Source of the DNA: Tubiluchus corallicola
Taxonomy: Eukaryota; Priapulida; Priapulimorpha; Priapulimorphida; Tubiluchidae
DNA length: 64,000 bases
Direction of reading: 5' to 3'
Assembly (NCBI GenBank): GCA_030141605.1
Contig: JAQGDQ010000282.1
Location: 1-64,000, forward strand
How positions within the stretch are numbered: position 1 is the stretch's first letter; each line of letters opens with the position of its first letter. A program made the position numbers and the translations under genes. The notes under the pieces are model-generated. The model had not been told where the DNA came from. It made no database searches and worked only from the letters and a program-made list of their open reading frames with translations. Shown piece by piece: positions 23,200 to 37,900 of the stretch.

Positions 23200-25784
23200 T
23201 GTTCAAATCTGTAGTTCTGAAACTTTTGTAGATACATGCATCTGCAATAGCGTTGATAGCATGTGGAATTTGTAATGCAGCTTATTGACTGTTTCATATT
23301 CTGCAATACATACAGGTTGCAATATTATTCATGTGCTCTACTCAGAGCTTTACTTATTCTTTTATATATGTGTAGCAACAACTATAATGTTACCTTATCG
23401 TACCTAAATTGTATATTGAAATTGTTTTGCAATGTGATATGTTTTAAGTAAGTTTTAAAGCTAAACGTTGGATAAAACATAAACATTCAAACTAGTAATG
23501 TAATTTCACGTAACTGTATATGATTTAACACCAGTAAGGAAATGTATTTTACACAATTATATTAAAATGCTCATAATGCCTTTTCAGCACTTCACCGGTT
23601 TACTCAAATATGTTTACAAACAAGAAAAAATGTAAAGTAAAATGAAGCTTGAATATTAACTTTATTTACACCCTGCTATAATAAACTATCAATTTTCTAG
23701 ACTATATACACAACATATTATCTTTCTAAGTCTGTCTAGAAACATATTCTATTACACAAATCACAGTAATATAATACACTTGCAAACAATATTTTACAAT
23801 ACATTTAAATAATAAACACACTTTAAAAATGCATCCCTATAACACCCTGAGCTAGGTCCAAATGGCCTGCTTACTGATAATGAACTTCCGTATTGCTGTA
23901 TTTTCAAGTCTATTTCACAAACTACTTAAAAGATATTGCATTGAAAAGTACAACATTAATGTAAAAAAGTAATACAAATAATAACATAGTTCCCATTTTT
24001 GTTTTATTATTTTAGAGATAAACATTGACATCACAAAATGCTTGTATAATTGCCTAATGGTCATGTTGCGCAAAAATAGACACCGAAAACAAGCATCACA
24101 TTTGAACCAAGACTATACCAAGTCCTTGCAGTGAGAATTCTAATTTGTAATTGTCCAAATGACCTACAAAACACCAAGCAAAAGATTTTCTCATTTAGAT
24201 AATAGATTACATCAAATCATCTGTCATCATGTGGATGTAGTTTACAATAGCCTAGATATTAGAGGCTGCACACTAACTGTAGTAGAGATCAGGTGAAAAC
24301 ACACCCATTGTGGAAGAAAAGGACTGCAGTTTGCATTGAAGAAAAAATAATCCCATGTACATCTTAACACATGTTATTCTAATTATTAAAGGTCACATGA
24401 TCAAACAACACACTTAGTATGAATAAATATTAATGCCCCGTAAGATGCAGCAGGAACTGAACAATGTTGGTTTAAGAGTTGTAAAAGTTAAATTACTTAG
24501 TGACCTATTGTGTAATTTGTCACTTTTGTAAAAACTAGTGTAATATCTCTCGTCACATACTCCACAGTCATTTTAAAATTTCTATGTATGTACTTTGCCC
24601 CAAAGTCTCCAGCGGCTTTCACTGTATAGTAGGTGAAGCCATTTTTGTATTTAAAGAAAGAAAAGTTCATGCAGCTACATCTATATACAAGTATAACAGT
24701 ATAGTTCAAACAGACAATTTTACAGTAAATTAGTAAAAAATATTAATGATAATGTTAGCAACTGCTACACTATATCTAAATCAAGTTTAGTAGACAGAAA
24801 AAATGTTCAATACTCACTAACAAAAAGGCAACCTGTAATAAGTAAGGACTGTATCATTTGCTTAGAACTGTTATCTTTACTTCCAGTGTCATAAAAAAAA
24901 GTAACTGTCATAAAAGACCTAGCAATATAACTAGAACGTTACCATAAAAACAACCCTGGAGGATCTGTGTAATGCACGTCAACATACTTACAAAATAAGA
25001 AATGCAAATTCACAGTAAATAAATAAACTGTCAGGAGATGTTGTATACTAGAAAAACAAGGAGTAAACACTGCATAAGACTAAATCACTGCACTGATCCA
25101 AAAAAGAATATAGTAAATGTTTTTTGTCTAACAATGTGCTAGTAAAAAGTATGTGCATTATAGACCTCTGTGTGGTAAAAAAGCTAAATTCATTCAAAGC
25201 AAATATACAAAGTTTCTACAGAAGTTAACAGAACAATAAAGACATGGTATATATGCAACATCGGAATGTGCACTGGGAAAAAGCCCAATGCAATGCAAGA
25301 CAAATAATTCAAACTTTAACGTTAAGCTCATGATAAAATCTTGACCAACATGATTAGTTATTGAACATACACCTACCGCTACATCTCACCAAAAAAGAAT
25401 AAAAAACTTGGCACAAGGCACTTGGATTGCAGTTATGTAATGAGAATTCTCTTTGAAAAATGGCATTGCAGTTAGAAAGAGAGGAGGTGACACGATGCAG
25501 GCTTGCACTGCAATGTCGACAGAAGTGAGTACTGTTTCCAACCGAGAGTTTGAGCTTGGATGGTGTAGTAACAAACACCACAAAGATGATGTAGACTTAA
25601 AAAGCTACTATGTTTAAATATTAAATTAAGGTCATACATCTCCAAGATAAAACCGTTTTGACAGCAAAAATGTCACATTAAAAGGCGCAGATACTTCTTT
25701 AAACGAAACCAGCAGATTTATGTTTTTGTAAGAAACCTGGCTCCAATTTACCTGAAAATCTTGTATTATTAATATCATTTGCAG

Positions 25785-25790
25785 TTTATT
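25785..25790 (-). terminator. candidate poly(A) signal for PDPR-B
   Basis: TTTATT on the + strand, which is AATAAA on the - strand, about 120 nt past the PDPR-B stop codon. Confidence 0.45.
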
Positions 25791-25908
25791 TCTTACGATT
25801 ACCTTTTGTAGAACTACAACATAAATAGCATTTTACCAGCTCAATTCTCTGCCAGATTATTTTTCTAGGTAGACATTACTTGAATAGTATTCAAGATAAA
25901 ACATCCAG

Positions 25909-28900
25909 TTATTTCTTAACAGTCCAATGTGACTTTGTTTTTGTCATAACTGTGGGTTTTGGTCTGTATTTTACGTTAAATTGTTGAGAAGCCGTCGGAA
26001 TTCGTGGCGGATGTAGATGCTGTGTCGCTCGGAATCGTTTTCCGCCGATCTCAATCTCAAATTTTGCAGACGGATCAGTGATAAATTCTGGTGGAAATAT
26101 TTGTCGTTGCCGAGTAGTCGGATGAAAGTCATGAACAGCGCCCAGGCACACCATCCTATGAAGAGTGAATCCATAGCAGGTGCTTCTTGTTAGACCAACG
26201 TATTTCCCTGGAAATTAAAAACAACTACGGCATAAAACATTGCTATTAACAGAGAGATTTTTCGAATATGTTCAAACTTCCTCAAGAAAACTGAAAATTT
26301 AATACACAATGTAATAATATAACAAACTTTTTCAAATACCACTTTCCCGATCATTCACTTATTGATGCACAGGCTCTTCATTAATTATCAGGTGATAAAC
26401 TAATTAACTGACTAAACAACCTGCCAAACATTCAAACTTTTCTGGATTGCTTCCCAGATCAGAGTAAAATTGCTCACCGTTCCTGTAGATCGGTTCTCCT
26501 CCCCAAGGCCACTGGTCACGGTCCATATCATGACCTTCCAAATGAAACTGTACAAGTCTACGAGATATGCCCTGTTCCTTTTGTCGCAGCAAGGCACCTT
26601 TGCCAATAAACGTTGATTTCTAAATACAAAAAACTTACTATTAGCAAATATCAGGGGTGTTCAAGATGAGGGTTGCTATGATCCTGACCCTGAACTTCGA
26701 TCCCAAACTTTCTTCAAACCCCAAATCACCTTCCTGAACATTCAGTCCTGTCCTGAACCCAGTTCTTGAACTTCTGATCCCGACATGACCTTGAACTTCA
26801 AAAGTTTACACTATGATGGACATGAAGAAAAATGAAGTTATTTATCAAGTTATATATATCACTTAAATTTTGTGAGAACATATTGTTTATTAAGATTTTG
26901 TTAACCATAACTGCATCATGCTTCTGGTAGGGAGTATTTGCAATAATGTTGGAACAATTTACAAAAAATATTGTTTCATTTTTGTCTTACAATACTGCTA
27001 CTACTATTTTTCCTGAATAAACATTGCCCAAGCAGATAATGTGTCTTACTGTATATAGTTATTCTTGTTATTCTTTCTAACAATTGTTTTCACTTCATAA
27101 CAAGATAATTACTGTTACGTATACTTATCGTAGTGAAGTGTGCATGTTTATGGCAGGGAGACGCCACAGAGACATGAGAAATACACTTATTGCTACTACA
27201 TGACCGTCAACAAACATTTTATCAATTTCAAAGTTATTTCTTAGCTCTATTTACTAATATCCGTAATTATGTTTCTGGTTCCGGGTCAGGACCTCCGATC
27301 CCTCTAGTGTCATAAAAAATCTAATATTTAATTATTATCACAACTACGTAACACACTATTGTAGGTTTTTGTCGTTGCTATCGTGTATTGTTCTTATTTT
27401 TTCAAATTTCCATTTCTTTCATTTTTGTATTATTCCAAATGCTTGAAATTTCATTCATTTAGTTCGCGTGTTGAATAGCAGTCGTTCATGTATTTCACTC
27501 GAGCATCATGTATTGTGTACCAAACATTGCTCCATTTACCTGAAATTTGACTCGAAAAATGGCACCAGTTTCCCATGGTGTGGTCCATCTGTCAAAGTCC
27601 TCACCCCAAAGCGTGTGGAATTTTTCTATGCGCAGAAAGCGCACAGCTTGGTAGCCAGCATTGATGATACCATAATCTCTGCCTACCGTCATTAAACTTT
27701 CATAGATGTGTACTGCAAGCTATAAAAAAGTATAGTTCATTAACAACCTATGAAACCAGCCAATAAAACGAATGGGTAACCAAAGTCAGGTGACCAGCTT
27801 ATCTACTACCAACTAGCCCGAGTATCCAACGAACCAAATGTGAACCCATCAGTAATCAACCAACATTTCTGCCATTTACCTACCAGTCAACCAAAAAATG
27901 AATCAACCGACTGGCCAACAAACACAACAGTCAACCAGCCCAACCAATCAACCAGTAACAAACCGGCTAGCAATCACTCAGCCACACTAACTGTCCAGCA
28001 AATCAACTAATCAATCAGCCAACCAACCAGCTAGCCAGTTAATTAACCAGCCAACCAACTAACAAACAAATACGCCACCACATAAACTATGATAATAATC
28101 ATAAGATGTATTTCATAATCATAAGAAAGACATGTATTTCAGGCAAAACATTGGCTACCTCATTTGGCACATAAAGTGTCCACCCTGGTTCTCCAGAATG
28201 AGTCATGTGCATTGCCTTTATACCACCAGCCAAACCTACATCTATTAGCTAGAAAAATACAACAAATCAAATTTCTGTGAAAAACAAAACATTGAAAAAC
28301 AGAACAATGACATTTTAAGAAATTTGTGATAAACTCTTTAAACAAAGTTTTATTTTCGATATATTTCAATTAAATAATGCTTTAAATACTATAGTAATAA
28401 GTGATGCATAAATTTGTTTTATGCTCATCAGATGAAAGGAGAAAGAGAAAAAAGAAAAGCCGATAAAAATGCAATTAAAAATTTAGATTGATGCTTTAAT
28501 AATTTTCTTACTTCCCCATAGAAAAAACTCTAGTAACTGAGCACAGGCTCTTAATAGAAATGAAAGCATTTTAATTATTTTTACGATATATATATAATTG
28601 CTGCTTGGCAACCTAATCTGATATGTCAGTAGCAAATATAGCCATACTCATAGCTGCATATTTTCATGAGTAACGTGAAAAAAAGGCTAAAAAGTAGTTT
28701 ATTAAATTTTTGTAGGCTAACACGGATATGTAAAAAACATGAGATACCTGATAAGAAAAATATGGAAATTTATCAATGTCAGCATCAGTGAGCAATTTCA
28801 GCACTTCGTTAGATTTGGGTCCGATTAAATTCATGACAGTAAATTTAGATGACACGTTATTGATCATGACAGAGTTATCTTCGGGTAGATGTTTCTGGAT

Positions 28901-31900
28901 CCATTCCCAAGAGTGAGTCAGTTGTGAAGTAGGAGAGATCATGAAATACCTGTAAAAGAACTTTGTGATTCACCCAAAAAACTGTATAAGCTAAAAGAAA
29001 AGGATGCAGCAGCAATAGCACTAGGGATGTATGTATCAATAGGCTAACTAGGCTGCAGACTAAGGTGCCAGATTTTAGGAGCCCAGGGTTAAAAAAAATT
29101 TTGAACTCCTCAGCAAATGCATATGCTTTCATATTCATATAAAGCGAGAATTTCGTAACACACAACAAGCAGTCCGCTTTTTTTAAATGAAACCCAACAA
29201 ACAAGTACAAATGTTACATAAAAGATACTACGCCACAAACAAATATAGATAGGGAATAATTTTCGGTGTTGGGCAATTTGGTGAAAAATATGATAATTTG
29301 GCAGGAAATATGATAATTTTTAGTCTTCAATACAATAATCAGCATCATACAAAATGGCAACATTTGTAGTTAACAATGACCTCATAGATACTAGGTTATA
29401 GAGGAACTAATACAACACAAGTAATTGTGCATTGCACTTCATGTATAAGCAATCATAAATCCATAATAGAGATAAGTAGGATTGAACTATCAGTCTGGCG
29501 CATCATAATGTCATGATGACAAGGACACAGACTCACAGATAACACAAAACACGGATCACTCTATGGAATGCTACCCCATGAATTATTTTCCTTACAATTT
29601 TTCATAGTCCATTCTGTGACTGTACTGAGACTGATAACTTTCTGAAAAGACATTTTAATTTCGATTCTTTATCAAAAAATATAGGCGAAAGAGTTGACAA
29701 ATCACCTTTCTTCTGTCAGCAGTTATTTCTGTTTCTCATAACACAAAATCTTCAACAAAATATATTTTCTTTCCCAGGTCAAACTTTAGATAACCAAACC
29801 TAAAACTAAGACTGATAGCTAACCGGTGGAAATTTCTATATAAAGTAGTACAAAAATAACTTTCAATGAGATAGACTGTTGTCAGTAATGAATAAATATT
29901 ATTTTTTGTTTGCAAACCATCAAATTGTGATGCAAACTAATCAGCAGTGAGAATCAAATTTTCCAAATTTAGTCCCTTTGGGGTCAATATATTTTAACTA
30001 CATGTAACAAAACATATATTCACAAAACAGTGTATTATATAACACAATAAACAACACTTGAAAAATCTTCATGCATGAACGGATGACCTGTTTTGTGCTG
30101 TCCGTACAATGCTGCAGTCATTCTCATAACCACCATGATGGTTCAGCATCCCTGTGTGAACGATAGCACCCGGAGGCACATCTACATCATTGGCACAAAT
30201 GTATTGAAGCAATTTCACAACTTCGTCGCCACGAGACTACAAAGCAAACAGAGCACGTTAAAATATGAAAAGCAACAAACAGATTACCAAGCAATAAATA
30301 AAAAGTGGATAAACTAAAAGATGCTCAATACAAGTGCAGGTGCATGATATCATATGAAATCACTACGGTCAAAAATTCATTTTAACATTTCTGACATTAT
30401 GACTTTGACACTTGGTCTTTTGAATCAAAAGGCAATTTGTTACTTTGCCGATACTAGCCATATCTATCCCTGTACTAAGCTTGATGCATAGTTAGGTAGT
30501 AAAGATGGTACACAGTTCCATCCGTTTTGACTTATTGCAGATGCACAGACGCAACTACCCATGCACCCACGGTTGGTGTGGGTGCAAGGCAAAAACACTC
30601 AGTAAAATGCATCGTAAATGTAATTCGTCACCAAATGCATATTCTTTCTCCCATTGATTATCAACAAAGATAATATATGTGTATAAAAAAACAATTCTAA
30701 TAAATGAACACAAGTGATTTACTAATACCCTTGACTGACACTGACAAAAAATTGGTAAACAGGCTGCAAGCACTGAGTAAAACAAATGCAGAGAACAGTG
30801 TTTGCCCACCAACTACAAATTTACTAAACAAATGGTCTCCAAAGATGTCCTGTAGACTTGCACAGTTTTTGACAAAGCACTGATTGTCGAGATTTTTATA
30901 ATTAAAGATTTTACATTTTTTAGCAGTTAGCGGCACATTGAATTAAATTTCTAAAAATGTGATAATTGTAGAATGAGGCTGAACAATGACGCTTCTTTCA
31001 GTATTATGTATATATATATATAAAATCAATATAGTAAAAAGCACAAAATTCAAAAAATATATTCACCCAGAGTTCAAATTTCGACAAAGATGACATGTCA
31101 ATAAGACAGACCCCTTCTCGGCATGCATGATACTCTGCTTCGACATCATCAAACCATTCCGGCTTCCCGAATGTTTCTTGTTTTAATGGTTTTTCCTGTA
31201 GCTCTGCAGTAAAATGACAAATTAAACAAAGCTGTTAATTAACTGAATTGTGTTAACTGCCTCACATCTCTAAAAACCAATCAGCACTTGCAAATACCAA
31301 CACTTACAAGCACGGTACATGCATAATATTAACATAGTAAAATAATATTACTTTTATGTGATAAAAACTGCATATGTTAGTTAGTATACAAAACAATGCT
31401 ACTGTACATGACATACATAAGGGACACAGATGATATTCCATTTTACTGAAGTAGATATGATTTATACAGGCGGTTTAAGTGACTCTGTAACTAGAAAAAT
31501 TATCTCCAGCTCAGATAAAACGAAACTGTTTCTTTTTGCCCCGAATTAAACTTTTTGCCACTTCAAAGTGGATAAAAACAAGTGCAACAAAACTATATGA
31601 AATCATTATAAGAAATATATATGATTGAAAAACTAAAAATACAATCTCCAGTACATGATACTGTACACAATAAACATAGTTCGCATGTATGCTGTTTATG
31701 AAATTATATGAGTAGGTGGCTTGTAACACTGATGAATTAATCTGCCGAATGCTTACCTGTATCATCGGTAAACCACATAGGCCGTTCAAAACCCATTCTG
31801 TCTATGTAAACTGCACCATTTTCTTTTAGAGTAGTGTGCAGTGTAGAGGTTCGAAGATTCCTTCCTGTTCTATGCTCTAGAAATGGGTAGTTTATGGCAT

Positions 31901-34900
31901 AATGGCGACCTAAAAACAATAAAGAAAATGAAAATTTAATATTATAGCAAGTAACTGCATAGTTTACCTGTAATTTATAACATACCAAATAATGGCTAAA
32001 TTACCTCTGTTGATATTTTTTAGGTTCAGTGACTCATCTTAATGGCTTAGCAAAGTTCTAAGGTAATGAGCCAGGTTCTGGTATTGCCACAAGCATTAAT
32101 GTTAAATAAGTCTTGTTACCTAGGGCAGGATTCCAACTTGTTGTGCACCAAATTGTACACTGTACCAAAAATTTAAAAACTGAAACTAATTATAATTTTT
32201 AATCCTGGTGAAGACTTCCAATTTTCAAATTTTCATCGAACACTTGAGCTATAACAAGTTAAATTACAAGTATGTACATTTAATTTTGACAAGCATAAAA
32301 TGTTTAGATGACGTTAATGTCTTTTTGACTTGTCCAGACACATTTTAATTTTGTGAAAAAAGTTGGCATTTCATACTTAGTGCCAGCCTGGGTAATAAAA
32401 TCAAACTGTTGATAATAGAGTGATTTGCAAGAAATTTTGTAAATTAAAGTAACACGTGGAAAGTTATACATAAAACTGTGGTATTGCTTTGCCTTAATAG
32501 GTCAAAATTTGTTGCAACTATTAAATCATTTAAATTTTATGTGACAAAATAATGATGTTCTTTGTTAGTGCTGACTGAGATAAGTACATAGAAACATAAA
32601 GCTGATCGAAGGACAGTGATTGAGTTCATTGTCAAAATTAAAATGACCATGCGTCAAATAATAAAATTGGCCAAAAAAAAACAACAAGAAATCACTGATG
32701 GAGTTACCAACTATTTCCGTCACTCTGTCGCTGAGATATTTGAGATTACTATGTGCTTCAAAGAACCGAGTGATTTCCAATGACCACAGGTCAGTCATGC
32801 GAGGTTCTTCCATCTGGACGATTCTCTCGGCCAACGCTTTTCCCACCCCTCCAGCAGCCGCTATGCCACCATCGCAAAAGCCAGTAGCTAGGTAGTAGTT
32901 ATTAATCTACAAAAGAAAGAAATATTTATTTATTATACAAAGCACATTTTGTCTGGCAACATAGCATTACTGGAGTGTTATTACAACAATGGCGTTTGTT
33001 AGGACTGTCATTAAAGGTGCCACACTGTGCAACACAGCAAGAACATTGTTTTTTTGCTCTATTTGCTCTATACATAAAAGTCCAGCAAAAGGTTACTTTG
33101 GAATGCATGCAAATTTTCTTTTTAACAAATGCAAAAAAGATCAGAACCAGATGATTTCAGTGAGAAGAACTTAGGCGCTTATACTTTAATCATACACCTT
33201 GGCAAAGTACATCGAAAATTTATCTTTTAAAATTACATAAATATTGTTTGTGAAAATTTATCTTTTAAAATTACATAAATATTGTTCACCTCTGGAGCTT
33301 CTCCCACTATCCATGTGCCATCCGGAGTGAAGGCTTCAGGTCCATTAATCATATTCACAGCTGGACGCGCCCCACTGGTAGGAAATCGGTAGTTAAGACG
33401 TAACAAGAGGTAGTCTAAATTGAATACAAAAAAATCATTTTATATCTTTAATTTTACATTCTTGGTGATTAAAACAAGGCAGTGATAAAAGTAATTTTTA
33501 ATATGAAAATAAAAAAAAAATAAAAAACTATTATGAAGATTAATAATCTTGGATATTTGGACATCGTGGATATTTCATTATTTTCAAGTTAGTGAAAACC
33601 CTGAAACCTCAAATCATCATTAAGTGTAAATTACTCTTTTGTTGGAAATGTTGCTGACATTTTACGTCAATAGATGAAGATACCAACATGAGCAAAGGCA
33701 TGGCTTAAATTATCTGCAAAGTTTCAACCATAACATGCTCATGATCAAGCTATTGTACCTAGTAAAATATAATGTATAAAAATCACTACTGAGGTACAAA
33801 AATCAACATTGTGAAAAGCAAAGAACTGTTTCTGTGTTATGGTTTATATCTTGTATTTGAATGTAAGGAAACAAACGGTTATTTCCGCCACCATTTCTAC
33901 CATTTCTACAGCCAATGGTCATTTTCAAGATCTAGCCACATGCGTGGTCGGTTGCTTTTAAAACAGAAATAGAATCACTGCCTGAATGCCTCTCTTTAGA
34001 ACAGAATCCCTCCTCGCTTCCGGAATGAATTATCTGCAAACATTATTCTAATGGCATCATTATCCTCTTTCACACAGGCTGTTTTCCATCATTTTACTAT
34101 CCAAGAGCATGCATTTTAAACCTTTGGCCTCGTAAACAGTTCATTTATTTTTAATATTTAATCATATTTGCAGATAATTTTTGTATTCTAAGTAAATTGT
34201 CTTAGAATATTTTATATAATTTTTTAACAATGTAATTTTTATTTTAGTTCTACGTGTCTCCATGGCACACAGTAGTAGGCACAACCTTCGTATTGATCAT
34301 TAACAAATTTAAATTCACTGTTTTGTTTTACTCATGTATGAAATGTACATATCGATTTTTGTGTCTAATAAATAAGTAAATAAATCGTTGAAACATTGCA
34401 GATGGTAGTGTTGGAATAAACAGGGAGTCTTTGCTTAAGTGGATGTTGGCAGTTCTTTACACCTTAACAATCCAATTTTCCCATCACCAATCAATTTCTC
34501 AACAGAAAATTTTCTCTTAATCTTTAGATTAAAAACAACTCATAAATCGAATTTTTACCTAGGTTTTCAAACATTCTTTAAAGGGGCTATCAATGACAAA
34601 AATATTTCCAAACCCAAAAGTTATTCTGAAGAAAAACAATGTTGGCCTTTACATAAAAATCTATACAAAGTTTACTGTAAGAAATTCTTAACGACCATTT
34701 ATAATACAAACTCAGTGGAAGTTGTAGATATATTTTTGAGAAAAGAACGTGTTCTTAAGAATGTCCAAGATTTTCCTTTCAACAACATTTTTTGCTAATT
34801 CTTAACAGATGTTTTAAACTTTATTAACTTAGCCAATTATGCTTCTAAGCCACTTTTGGATATAAGATAAGTGAGAACAATTGCAGGAATTTTATACCTG

Positions 34901-37900
34901 TCACATGATAAATGATTCTGATAAATTTATGAGATATGAACCCTATCAAAACATACTAAAATGCTCCCAGTCCTCAGGAAGAGCTTGAAACTGAAATGCA
35001 GGTGGTATTCCATCAGTGAAAACAAGCTTGGGATTAGCCTCGTAACCACGTATTTGCAGGCAGCCTCCAATTAATGGTTGGAATACAATGGCACCATCAT
35101 AATCTCTAATCACTGCAAAATAAAAATAAAAATACCATTAAGTAATAAATGTGTAATTTTTAGAACAGCGCTACTCGTTCATTTGTGTAACCATTTAGAT
35201 CCCTGATGTATAGTCACTAAACTAAAAGGAGTAATTTAATCAAACACTGGCACATTCATAACATTCTACTTAGAATAAAACGTTTTAACAAAATCAGGCC
35301 AAAAATGAACAATTTATAACTATGGGAACTCAAAGACCAAAGCCTGAACACCGATAAATTAAAACTATGAAACATAACCACAGATTATACTAGACAAAGC
35401 ACGGCATTCATAGTTAATCACATAAAACAGTAAACATTACTATCAAATATGGAATGCTCAAGGTAGAAAATTTTCCAGAAATAATTTTCAGTTTGGGCAT
35501 TTGTAAAAATCTATCAAATAGGAGCAGTTTCATATGATTACAAAGTTAATATTTTTTGTCACTTTAAACATTATTTATTACAACAAATAAATCTGCTACA
35601 AATCAAAATTATATCATTTGCCATACATGTTAAAATTCATTATGAAAACAGTAGCTAACTAAAGTCGGAACTCAAAAAGCAAATAACTGAATACACTGAA
35701 TACAATAGATGTCTCTAAATAAATGATATACAGCGACCAAAAGAGAAATTAGAAAGAAGTGCACTAACAACCAAGAAATAAAAAAATAATTTTTTTAATT
35801 AATTTGTAAAAAACTTACAATGCAAAACAACAGTATAATACAGCGATTAATCATACTGACTGGAAAATACATATACAGAATCCATTGAATACTCTGGTTA
35901 ACAGAAAATGAATAGGTAAATGTCTGAGGTGCTAATGATAGTCAAACTGGTAGAGCATTATACAAACCTGAAGTAATGGGACCGGCTTGTCGAATTTCAG
36001 TTTCTGTGGCAAGCAAGCAACAAAGTATGGACAATTAAACATATTAACAGTTTGTGTGCCACACTTAGTAAAAGATGCTCTGTTTAGTTTATGTTAGTAT
36101 CAAATGCCAGCTAGCATGCTAAGCATTACACACATTATGACACTAACGTCAAAAACAAGTTGATTACAGTTTAATTGATTTGCAATGCATGCGATACCCT
36201 TACATAACAGTTGGCAACACAGAGTCATTCATATGCACAAATGTTATTGAAACTGAAATTACAAAAGGTAAAAGAAATTTATGAAACATACGAAATTGAT
36301 ACCGAAACAGGGAAAATACACTCGAAAATAGAAAATCTGAATACAAAAGGTAGAACAATGTTTACGGTTAGAGATAATGATGCTTCAAAAAATAAATAAT
36401 TTATAAAACTAAACTTGGCTTTGTTCAAAGCACACTTTTATGTTTCAGTTGAAAGTGCCTGAAGACTTTAAAGCTTCACAGTCGTCAGCACTGAAGATAT
36501 GCCATGTTGCTGTAAAAAGCTGACTTTAACATGTACGTATAGGAAATTTTCATTTTATCTGGCCTATTTTTGCTTAAGATTTTCCAGCGGTTTTAACAAA
36601 TAGGAGAAAAGAAAAGGCAAACTGGATAAATACTACTTAAGCCTTGGAACAATACTATCGAAAGGTTTGGCTGCGACGAACTTCGACGAAAATGAAACTG
36701 AACCGGAAATGTAATTATCAGCAAACCCAAATGAAAAATTTCGTTTCGGTAACAACTCTGCTGATACGCTTCAAGTGAAGCTGCAAATACACAAACTTGT
36801 AAAATGCAGTGCTAGAAAATACACAGACAGATTCGTTTTTGTTACTGTAACACATATCAGCATGTATATTCAGTTGTTAACTAAGGCTAAACATTATGCA
36901 CACTCAGGAAAAGGCCTACAGTAACAAAAACATTTAAATAACTGCAGAAAAACATGAAACAAGAGTGTAAGTTGAATTCATATATAATATATAATATAAT
37001 ATAATATAAACAACTCCAACTCATTCTTGTCATTGCTATTAGTATATTCACTAACCTGATGTAACAAGTTCCATGCCGCTGACAGTTTTGGTTGTGACTG
37101 CAGCGTGTAGCACAGGAAGAACTGGTACTCTGACTTGGGGATTGCTTCTCTGACCTATTTCTCTTGACCACTAGAATAAATCCACGAATCATGTAATCAC
37201 AAAATCATAAACGACATACTCATTTCAGAAAAAAATTCAATTTACCAAAAACAAGTTTCGCAACAAAATAGGTAAGTCATATTAATTGATTAATTAAACA
37301 TCAGAAATTTTTTATGAAGCCAATTGCATTTTTTCAATTTTTGATAAACTATCATTTAATTAGCTTTGTCATAAATTTGAAAATCTGTGTGGTTCAAATC
37401 AGAAATAAATGTATAGTGAACCGTTTAACATTGTGTTAACTGTTCACTTCAAAACCAGTTTCAAATTCAGTTTTTTCAAAACGTGTTCAACTCACAGTCA
37501 TCAGTGATGCAGTCCTAGTACTGGTCTTAGGTAAGAAATATGTAATCTAATTTTTATTTTTTAATTATAGGCACTTAGAAACATTTATAGTTAAAACAAC
37601 ACAACTCTGTTAAAACTTTTACTTTACATAGTTAAAATCATGCCAAACTTTACAAACATACAACCAGTTTATATAGGCAGAGCCTATTATGCACTAATTA
37701 AATAACTAACAGAAGCCAAATAGGTAATGAAATGATTTCTTTATCAAGACTAAGATTTCCTTACAGGTCTGCTTATTCATTACCAATTTTGCTTATTTTA
37801 ACTACTTAATTAATGCATAATAGGCTCTGCCTAAATAAACTGGTTGTATGTTTGTATTTTTTCCACTGATGATAACAGCAGTTGTCTGCCGAAACATTTC

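Larger units (their letters stand above)
22847..25908. other. tail-to-tail spacer between PDPR-A and PDPR-B
   Basis: AT-rich sequence holding both 3' UTRs. No exon, transposon end or RNA gene was recognised. The short ORFs near 23.1-25.6 kb have no domain character. Candidate poly(A) signals face each other at 23194 (+) and 25785 (-), leaving about 2.6 kb between them. Confidence 0.5.

Noticed and set aside
25354-25583. Two overlapping minus-strand ORFs downstream of PDPR-B
   Set aside because: They are short, lie in the presumed 3' flank, are not linked by splice sites and have no domain character.
34439-34798. 119-codon ORF on the + strand in PDPR-B intron 9
   Set aside because: It is antisense to the gene, AT-driven in composition, has no recognisable motif and no splice or promoter context. 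Probably chance or an unrecognised repeat.
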